This document shows, piece by piece, positions 58,734 through 64,000 of a stretch of DNA of 64,000 bases. Positions within the stretch are counted from its first letter, which is position 1. Every line of letters begins with the position of its first letter. Origin of the DNA: Fontisubflavum oceani (GTDB taxonomy: Bacteria; Pseudomonadota; Alphaproteobacteria; Rhodobacterales; Rhodobacteraceae); the NCBI RefSeq assembly GCF_030407165.1, contig NZ_CP129111.1, forward strand, positions 744,001 to 808,000, read 5' to 3'. The position numbers and the translations under genes are program-made. The notes beneath the pieces were generated by a model. That model searched no databases. It worked only from the letters and a program-made list of their open reading frames with translations, and was not told the DNA's origin.

Positions 58734-59912
58734 TCAGACCCGCTCGATGGCAATGGCCGTGCCTTCTCCGCCACCGATACAGATCGCCGCGATACCGCGC
58801 TTGAGGTCGCGTTTTTCCAGCGCGTTGAGCAGGGTGACCATAATCCGCGCGCCAGAGGCCCCGATTGGATGGCCGAGGGCGCAAGCGCCGCCGTTCACAT
58901 TGACCTTCTCGCGCGGCAGGTTGAACGCGTGCATGAAGGCCATGGGAACAACTGCGAAAGCTTCGTTCACTTCCCAAAGGTCGACATCTTCGGCGGTCCA
59001 GCCAAGCCGGGCGAGCAGTTTCTCCGCCGCAGGGACCGGCGCGGTGGTGAACCAGCCGGGCTCCTGCGCATGGGAGGCGTGGCCGAGAATGCGGGCGCGG
59101 ATCGGCAGGCCGTTTTCCTCCGCCACGGATTCGCGGGCCAGGACCAAAGCCGCCGCACCGTCGGAGATTGAGGATGCATTTGCGGGTGTTACAGTGCCGT
59201 CTTTGCGGAAGGCTGGTTTCAGGGTCGGGATTTTCTCGGGCCGGGCATTGCCAGGCTGTTCATCGACGGCGACCTCGGTAGATCCCTTGCGAGTTGTCAC
59301 CGTCACCGGTGTTACCTCATCAGCGAAGGCGCCGCTTTCGATCGCCGCCAAAGCGTTGGAAAGTGAGCCCAGCGCATACTCGTCCTGCGCCTCGCGGGTG
59401 AACTGGTATTTCTCGGCACAATCCTCGGCAAAGGTGCCCATCAGACGGCCTTTGTAATAGGCGTCTTCCAACCCATCGAGGAACATATGATCGATGGTTT
59501 GCCCATGGCCGATGCGGGCGCCGCCGCGCATATTGGGCAGGAGGTAAGGCGCGTTTGTCATGCTCTCCATACCACCGGCCACGATCAGATCGGTTTGGCC
59601 AAGCGCGAGTTGATCATAAGCGATCATCGCCGCCTTCATGCCGGAGCCGCACATTTTGTTAAGTGTGGTGGCCGGAACGTCCTGACCGAGGCCCGCCTTG
59701 AAGCCAGCTTGACGCGCGGGAGCCTGGCCCTGACCGGCGGGCAGAACGCAGCCCATCAGCAACTCGTTCACCTGCGCGGCAGTCGCGCCAGATTGTGCCA
59801 AAGCAGCCTCAATTGCCGCACCGCCAAGATCTGCTGCGGTGACATCGGAAAACGCCCCTTGAAATCCACCCATCGGCGTTCGCGATGCGCCGCAAATGAC
59901 GACCTTATCCAT
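58734..59912 (-). CDS. Acetyl-CoA acetyltransferase (thiolase)
   Basis: 392 residues, GGAGGG before the ATG. Thiolase motifs: acyl-carrying Cys88 in TTLNKMCGSGMKA, NVNGGACALGHPIGASGARI with the catalytic His, and AAICIGGGEGTAIAIERV with the second Cys. It condenses two acetyl-CoA or cleaves acetoacetyl-CoA. The family includes PhaA and AtoB; no phaB or phaC is adjacent, so polyhydroxybutyrate versus ketone/amino-acid catabolism cannot be decided. Confidence 0.95.
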   Translation of the reverse strand: MDKVVICGASRTPMGGFQGAFSDVTAADLGGAAIEAALAQSGATAAQVNELLMGCVLPAGQGQAPARQAGFKAGLGQDVPATTLNKMCGSGMKAAMIAYDQLALGQTDLIVAGGMESMTNAPYLLPNMRGGARIGHGQTIDHMFLDGLEDAYYKGRLMGTFAEDCAEKYQFTREAQDEYALGSLSNALAAIESGAFADEVTPVTVTTRKGSTEVAVDEQPGNARPEKIPTLKPAFRKDGTVTPANASSISDGAAALVLARESVAEENGLPIRARILGHASHAQEPGWFTTAPVPAAEKLLARLGWTAEDVDLWEVNEAFAVVPMAFMHAFNLPREKVNVNGGACALGHPIGASGARIMVTLLNALEKRDLKRGIAAICIGGGEGTAIAIERV

Positions 59913-60428
59913 GTTTCCCTCCGCTTTCTTCGCCCAACCCTTCGATACCGAAGAGCAAGCCCTAACGTCCAGGCTCTATCTCACGGGCGGCGCAAGGAAC
60001 AGGGATGACGCTGACCAAGGAGACCGAGGCGACGTCTGCATAATCCATATGGATGACGATCGTCACACGCCAAGATAAGTGGGGTTGGCCAAGTCCTCAT
60101 CCAGATCCAACTTTGGGGTTAGGGCAGGTCTTGAACACGCGAGAGAATCACCTCGACGTTTCGATTGCCCGGCAACCGAAGCCAATCACCGGATCACATC
60201 ATGATTGTTTCCTGGCCACCCCAATTGCCACCGAAGCGCCACAATCGTTCCCAAACTTGGCCCGTTTGAGTCGCCAGACCAAGGCTGTAGCTGCATAGGC
60301 TTCCCTCGGTGCCGTGTCGCAAAGCCCCCACCCAGTGGCGCGGTTCCGAGGTCCTTGCAGTTTTCCCACTTGCTCCTGCTGACCCTTCCCCTAATTTGCC
60401 TTCGGATCATCGACGGAAAGGGAGACAT
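59913..60428. other. 515-base intergenic region between thiolase and gamma-glutamyltransferase genes
   Basis: No coding region of believable composition, tRNA or terminator seen. It is the longest gene-free stretch in the window and holds the divergent promoters of the two flanking genes. The only ordered feature found is a pair of abutting perfect palindromes at 60043-60065. The remainder shows no ordered structure to the eye. Confidence 0.6.
60043..60065. promoter_or_regulatory. Two abutting 12-bp perfect palindromes
   Basis: ATCCATATGGAT (60043-60054) runs straight into TGACGATCGTCA (60054-60065), sharing one base. Each is a perfect palindrome. They lie about 130-150 bases before the thiolase start and about 365 before the gamma-glutamyltransferase start, so an operator for the thiolase gene is the more likely role (inference). 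Confidence 0.5.
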
Positions 60429-62009
60429 ATGCGCGATTTTCACCAGCCCGGCCGCTCAACGGTGTTTGCAGAAAACGGCATGTGCGCAACTTCACACCCT
60501 CTCGCCGCAAAGGCGGCGATCGGCCTCTTGGAGCAAGGTGGCAACGCCGTTGATGCCGCAATCGGGGCGGCAGTTCTTCTCGGGTTTTGTGAACCTCAGA
60601 TGACCGGCCTTGGCGGCGATATGTTCGCCATGGTGAAACGCGGCGACAGCGATGAGATCATTGGGTTGAATGCGTCGGGCAAAGGTCCGACCGGATTATC
60701 CGCAGCCGCCTTGCGGGCTGACGGCCACGAGACGATGCCGCTCTACCATCCGGCCGCCGTGACCGTACCCGGGGCCGTGGATGGGTTTTGTCGATTGCAC
60801 AGCGATATGGGGCAGCTCGCTCTGGCCGATGTCCTTGCTCCCGCCATTCGCTATGCGGAGGATGGCGTGCCGGTCGCACCGCGTGTCGCGGCAGATTGGG
60901 CAGAAGCAGCCGGAGATCTGTCCGGCAAGGCGCGAGACTTGTTCTTGCTACAAGGCCAAGTTCCGAAACCCGGGCAGGTCTTCCGCGCCCCTGGGCAAGC
61001 CGAGGTACTGCGCAAAATCGCCGCCGAAGGGCGCGCCGGATTTTATGAGGGGGAAGTTGCTGCCGATATGGTCGCGAGCTTGCAAGCCTTGGGCGGCACC
61101 CATACGGAGGCGGATTTCGCAAATGTCGCCTGCGATTACGTCACGCCGATCAAGACCACCTATCGCGGCGCGGAGCTGATCGAACTGCCGCCAAATGGTC
61201 AGGGCGCGGCCGCGATCCTCCTCGCCAATATATTGGCGGAGTTTGATATCGCCAGCATGGACCCTTGGGGGACCGAACGCGCACATATTGAGGCCGAAGC
61301 GACGAAACTGGCCTATGATGCGCGCAATCGCTTCATCGCGGATGCAGAAAGCTGCACCCGGGTGGACCATCTGACATCGCCAGAAACCGCCAAATCCTTG
61401 GCGGCGCTGATTGATCCCAACGGCGGGATGACGGATGCCGAATCCGTCTCGGAAGCGGTGCATAAAGAAACCATCTATATCACCGTGGTCGACAAGGATC
61501 GGATGGCGGTCTCCCTGATTTACTCAATCTTCCACAGCTTCGGCTCGGGCCTGGCAAGTGACCGCTTTGGCATCCTGTTCCACAACCGCGGCGCGGGCTT
61601 TGCCTTGGCGGAGGGGCACCCAAACGAGGCGGGCCCCGGCAAGCGCCCGATGCACACCATCCTTCCAGGAATGCTACGGGACCCGAACGGCAACCTGATC
61701 TCCTTCGGGGTGATGGGGGGGCAGTACCAGGCCACCGGACATGCGCGCTTTTTGACCAATGTGGTCGATTTCGGCATGGGCCCACAGGCGGCAATCGACG
61801 CCCCCCGCTGTTTCGCCGAGGCCGGAGAGCTCAAGATCGAGCGTGGCTATGCACAGGATGTGCAGGACGCATTGGCCGCAAAAGGACACAAGATCGCGGT
61901 GCCTGATCTACCGATCGGTGGTGCGCAAGCAATCCGCATTGACGCCGAAACCGGCCTCTTGGAAGGCGGCTCAGATCCGCGCAAAGATGGGTGTGCTCTC
62001 GGGTATTGA
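60429..62009 (+). CDS. ggt: Gamma-glutamyltransferase-family Ntn hydrolase
   Basis: 526 residues from the ATG at 60429, AAAGGGAG upstream. GMCATSHPLAAKAAIGLLEQGGNAVDAAI and PQMTGLGGDMFAMVKRGD are the large-subunit start. The autocatalytic cleavage/nucleophile region is EAVHKETIYITVVDKDRMAVSLI, with a Thr as N-terminal nucleophile. GPGKRPMHTILPGM and MGGQYQATGHARFLTNVVDFGM are small-subunit motifs. No signal peptide is present, unlike classical periplasmic Ggt, so this is the cytoplasmic-type subgroup, acting on gamma-glutamyl or acylase-type amides. Confidence 0.92.
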   Translation: MRDFHQPGRSTVFAENGMCATSHPLAAKAAIGLLEQGGNAVDAAIGAAVLLGFCEPQMTGLGGDMFAMVKRGDSDEIIGLNASGKGPTGLSAAALRADGHETMPLYHPAAVTVPGAVDGFCRLHSDMGQLALADVLAPAIRYAEDGVPVAPRVAADWAEAAGDLSGKARDLFLLQGQVPKPGQVFRAPGQAEVLRKIAAEGRAGFYEGEVAADMVASLQALGGTHTEADFANVACDYVTPIKTTYRGAELIELPPNGQGAAAILLANILAEFDIASMDPWGTERAHIEAEATKLAYDARNRFIADAESCTRVDHLTSPETAKSLAALIDPNGGMTDAESVSEAVHKETIYITVVDKDRMAVSLIYSIFHSFGSGLASDRFGILFHNRGAGFALAEGHPNEAGPGKRPMHTILPGMLRDPNGNLISFGVMGGQYQATGHARFLTNVVDFGMGPQAAIDAPRCFAEAGELKIERGYAQDVQDALAAKGHKIAVPDLPIGGAQAIRIDAETGLLEGGSDPRKDGCALGY

Positions 62010-62013
62010 TCGC

Positions 62014-62031
62014 GCGGCGCTTCGGCGCCGC
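62014..62031. terminator. UUCG-capped stem-loop between convergent ggt and hspQ genes
   Basis: A perfect seven-base stem GCGGCGC/GCGCCGC with a TTCG tetraloop on the plus strand, in the 28-base gap between the two stops. No U-tract follows on either strand, so it may stabilise 3' ends or assist Rho-dependent termination rather than act as a full intrinsic terminator. Confidence 0.55.
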
Positions 62032-62037
62032 AGCAGC

Positions 62038-62364
62038 TCAATTCAGCTGATATTCAAGCGGATACCGTCCGTCTTGGAAATCACCGAACAAATCGGGCAA
62101 ATCCGGGTGATCAACCGGCTCGCCGGTGTTGTCGGGAACAAGGTTCTGCTCCGACACATAGGCGACATAGTAGGTCTGATCATTCTCCGCCAAGAGGTGA
62201 TAGAAGGGCTGCGCCTTGGACGGGCGGCTGCCCTCCGGTATGGCGTCATACCATTCCTCTGTATTGGCAAACTCCGGATCGATATCGAAAACCACCCCGC
62301 GAAACGGGTGTTTTTTGTGCCGAACAACCTGCCCGAGGTTGTATTTTGCGTTACTGGTCAACAT
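62038..62364 (-). CDS. hspQ: Heat shock protein HspQ
   Basis: 108 residues from the ATG at 62362-62364, preceded by AAGGGGGCG; the open frame continues upstream without family similarity. KYNLGQVVRHKKHPFRGVVFDIDPEFANTEEWY and HLLAENDQTYYVAYVSEQNLVPD are HspQ (YccV) signatures. HspQ binds hemimethylated DNA in E. coli and acts as a Lon specificity-enhancing factor. Divergent from the lytic transglycosylase gene. Confidence 0.94.
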   Translation of the reverse strand: MLTSNAKYNLGQVVRHKKHPFRGVVFDIDPEFANTEEWYDAIPEGSRPSKAQPFYHLLAENDQTYYVAYVSEQNLVPDNTGEPVDHPDLPDLFGDFQDGRYPLEYQLN

Positions 62365-62616
62365 GGCGAAGCGCCCCCTTAACAATTTCCTAAACCTTGG
62401 GGCGGGCCCTTGTCCATCGAACATCGCCAGATTTGCGGGAAACAGACTGTGAACCTTAATTTGACAGTGCAAAATTCTCAATCGGACGAATGGTTTGGCC
62501 AGCACCATCACAATGCTGTTCATCCTGGGCGATGATGTGCAGCTTGGCATTTCCTGATCGGCAGAAATCCCGTATACTCCTTCAAAACAAATATAGAATT
62601 CGAGCAGGCAAAATTC

Positions 62617-63192
62617 ATGAAACAGGCAGTGTTTTTCCTGATGTTGCTGGTATTGGCAGGCTGTGGGCGCAATTTCTCGGCCCCTCGAGACCTGGATAAT
62701 GCCTGCGAAATCGCAGACGAACGCCCGGCGTATTTCCGCGCGATGCGCGCGACCGAGCGTAATTGGGGCGTGCCCATCCATGTGCAGATGGCGACAATTT
62801 ACCAGGAAAGCCGGTTTATCGGCGATGCGCGGACGCCGTTTCGCTATGCGCTTGGGGTGATCCCCATGGGGCGCCAAAGCTCCGCCTTTGGCTATAGCCA
62901 GGCGCTGGACGGAACTTGGGAAGAATATCAGCGCTCTACCGGCAATCGCCGGGCTCGGCGCACCGATATCGGCGATGCGACCGATTTCATGGGCTGGTAT
63001 ATGACCCGCACAGTGGAACGGAACGGTGTGCCGCTAACCGATGCGCGGAACCAGTATCTGGCCTATCATGAGGGCCACACCGGCTATGCCCGCGGCAGCT
63101 ATAACGCCAAACCCTGGCTTCTCCGCGTGGCCAGCGATGTGGCCGACCGCGCGCAAACCTATCAGCTACAACTGGCAAGTTGCCGCCGCTGA
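62617..63192 (+). CDS. Lytic transglycosylase-like lipoprotein (SLT fold)
   Basis: 191 residues. MKQAVFFLMLLVLAGCG is a lipoprotein signal peptide with lipobox LAGC. The SLT domain reads WGVPIHVQMATIYQESRFIGDA, with catalytic Glu, then SSAFGYSQALDGTWEEYQ and ATDFMGWYMTRTVERNGV, YLAYHEGHTGYARG. It would cleave peptidoglycan glycan strands to anhydro-muropeptides at the periplasmic face of a membrane. A TATACT element at 62573-62578 is a possible -10 for this gene. Confidence 0.92.
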   Translation: MKQAVFFLMLLVLAGCGRNFSAPRDLDNACEIADERPAYFRAMRATERNWGVPIHVQMATIYQESRFIGDARTPFRYALGVIPMGRQSSAFGYSQALDGTWEEYQRSTGNRRARRTDIGDATDFMGWYMTRTVERNGVPLTDARNQYLAYHEGHTGYARGSYNAKPWLLRVASDVADRAQTYQLQLASCRR

Positions 63193-63196
63193 TCCG

Positions 63197-63802
63197 TCAA
63201 TCGTTCAGACCGCGGGCATCGATTTCTTGCGGGATGTTGAAGAGCCGGGCGCGAACCGTCACGTCCGTCTCCAGTTCTCCGAGAATGACGGTCGTATCGC
63301 TGCCCGCTTCATCTGTGATCACCCATTGGCGAAGCTCCACCGGATTGCCGGTGAAAACCAAGGTGATTTGACCGATCTCCGGATGTTCGGGGTCTTGTGC
63401 GACCACCCGTGTTGATGTGCCATCGCCCTCATGGCCGATCACCATACCGGATCGGCCCAGATCCACATTACGCGCCAGGATCAGGTGCAGCGGCGTGCGG
63501 CGGAGCGGATATTGTTCGGGTCGCTGGTTCGAACGCGCGTCGAAGATCGCAACCTGGCCGCCGCCTGCAATGACCAACAGGTCATCATCGCCGCCGCCAT
63601 ATTCAAAGCGCACACGCCCAGGCCGCTGGAGATAGAGCGTCCCGGTTGAAATTGTACCGTCGGCGTTGATCTGCGTGAACGACCCCTCGGCGGTGCGCAG
63701 CGTGTTCAGATAGGCCGACAGTTGGGACAGCGGGATCGCTTGCGCCCAGGCCGGCAAGGCGGTGGTGACGACCAGCGCCACGGACAGAAGAAACCGTTTC
63801 AT
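63197..63802 (-). CDS. lolA: Outer-membrane lipoprotein carrier LolA
   Basis: 201 residues with signal peptide MKRFLLSVALVVTTALPAWA. LSAYLNTLRTAEGSFTQINADG, GTLYLQRPGRVRFEYGG and VAIFDARSNQRPEQYPLRRTPLHLIL are LolA features of the alphaproteobacterial type. It shuttles lipoproteins from the LolCDE complex to the outer membrane. It lies directly downstream of ftsK, the usual order in this group. Converges on the transglycosylase gene. Confidence 0.93.
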   Translation of the reverse strand: MKRFLLSVALVVTTALPAWAQAIPLSQLSAYLNTLRTAEGSFTQINADGTISTGTLYLQRPGRVRFEYGGGDDDLLVIAGGGQVAIFDARSNQRPEQYPLRRTPLHLILARNVDLGRSGMVIGHEGDGTSTRVVAQDPEHPEIGQITLVFTGNPVELRQWVITDEAGSDTTVILGELETDVTVRARLFNIPQEIDARGLND

Positions 63803-63863
63803 TGCTCCAATTTAATCAGTCCGCGCCGGAGTTACACCTCACGTCCGCGCCATCGGCGGAAAA

Positions 63864-64000
63864 TCACGCTTGTTCCGGCACCAAAATCTCGCGTTTGCCG
63901 ACATGATTGGCGGCAGAGACCAGCCCGCTATCCTCCATCTGCTCCACCAAGCGCGCAGCTTTGTTGTAACCAATCGCCAGTTTGCGCTGGATGTAAGAGG
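63864..64000 (-). CDS. ftsK: DNA translocase FtsK, C-terminal fragment (runs off window)
   Basis: Only the last 44 codons are in the window, ending EILVPEQA at the TGA (63864-63866). The visible part, SYIQRKLAIGYNKAARLVEQ and MEDSGLVSAANHVGKREILV, is the gamma winged-helix domain that recognises KOPS sites and activates XerCD at dif. The motor and membrane domains are beyond the edge. Followed by lolA on the same strand. Confidence 0.95.
   Translation of the reverse strand, partial: SYIQRKLAIGYNKAARLVEQMEDSGLVSAANHVGKREILVPEQA

Noticed and set aside
62461..62466. TTGACA as a -35 element for the lytic transglycosylase gene
   Set aside because: No plausible -10 lies 16-18 bases downstream; the TATACT at 62573 is too far away to pair with it.
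1..64000. tRNA, rRNA, CRISPR array, insertion sequence or prophage
   Set aside because: I scanned the intergenic gaps for cloverleaf-like sequences, regularly spaced repeats and transposase or integrase genes and found none.

Overview
The window is a gene-dense, clearly GC-rich stretch of bacterial chromosome. The gene content points to an alphaproteobacterium of the Rhodobacteraceae (Roseobacter/Rhodobacter group): a RpoE-ChrR singlet-oxygen sigma/anti-sigma pair, DUF3035 lipoprotein followed by a pitrilysin pair, a DUF1674 (SdhAF4-type) protein, HspQ, kbl-tdh, an rbfA-truB-rpsO-pnp style translation/RNA-decay neighbourhood, and lolA next to ftsK. I see no rRNA, tRNA, CRISPR array, prophage or insertion sequence.

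Layout. 1-8933 (minus strand) is a tightly overlapped high-affinity 'Liv-type' ABC uptake cluster that begins with an AMP-forming acyl-CoA ligase and ends with a phenylacetate-CoA-ligase-like gene. It carries three tiny membrane proteins and one inserted secreted protein. The flanking CoA ligases suggest uptake and CoA activation of an organic acid rather than of an amino acid. 9141-11757 is a hybrid PAS sensor kinase plus OmpR-type regulator. 11771-17596 holds an M20 amidohydrolase, a stand-alone formate dehydrogenase alpha subunit, a divergent saccharopine-dehydrogenase-like enzyme and a DUF3775 protein. 17681-23119 is the oxidative/photo-oxidative stress locus: FAD oxidoreductase, DUF1365, MFS and SDR genes divergent from rpoE-chrR, which has a recognisable RpoE-type autopromoter. 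23213-26047 is kbl, a methyltransferase and tdh (threonine to glycine). 26266-34893 is a mixed region: homogentisate dioxygenase, MBL hydrolase, RluA, GNAT, aldehyde dehydrogenase, 1-Cys peroxiredoxin, L,D-transpeptidase.

35080-44237 is the translation/RNA-decay module (rbfA, truB, rpsO, pnp, all minus strand), interrupted by DUF2233, DUF1643, a haloacetate-dehalogenase-like hydrolase, and an Lrp regulator with a UspA/AGCS symporter pair. 44351-58205 is mostly plus-strand housekeeping: dapB, an RTX protein, rsmB, a heparinase II/III-like protein, purH, lspA, DUF3035, two M16 peptidases, mutL, rmuC. 58202-64000 has free-methionine-sulfoxide reductase, thiolase, a gamma-glutamyltransferase, hspQ, a lytic transglycosylase lipoprotein, lolA and the 3' end of ftsK.

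The most important caveat is that nine single-base frameshifts interrupt otherwise intact, conserved genes (ABC binding protein, sensor kinase, fdhF twice, MFS, pnp, dehalogenase, heparinase, second M16 peptidase). Most sit in short mononucleotide runs. Since pnp and other housekeeping genes are hit, residual sequencing or assembly indels are far more likely than real pseudogenes, and I annotate these genes across the shift. The candidates for under-described biology are the three small membrane proteins translationally coupled into the Liv/CoA-ligase operon, a ChrR anti-sigma lacking both N-terminal zinc cysteines, a threonine dehydrogenase lacking its structural zinc cysteines, and several symmetric or phased DNA elements in regulatory positions.
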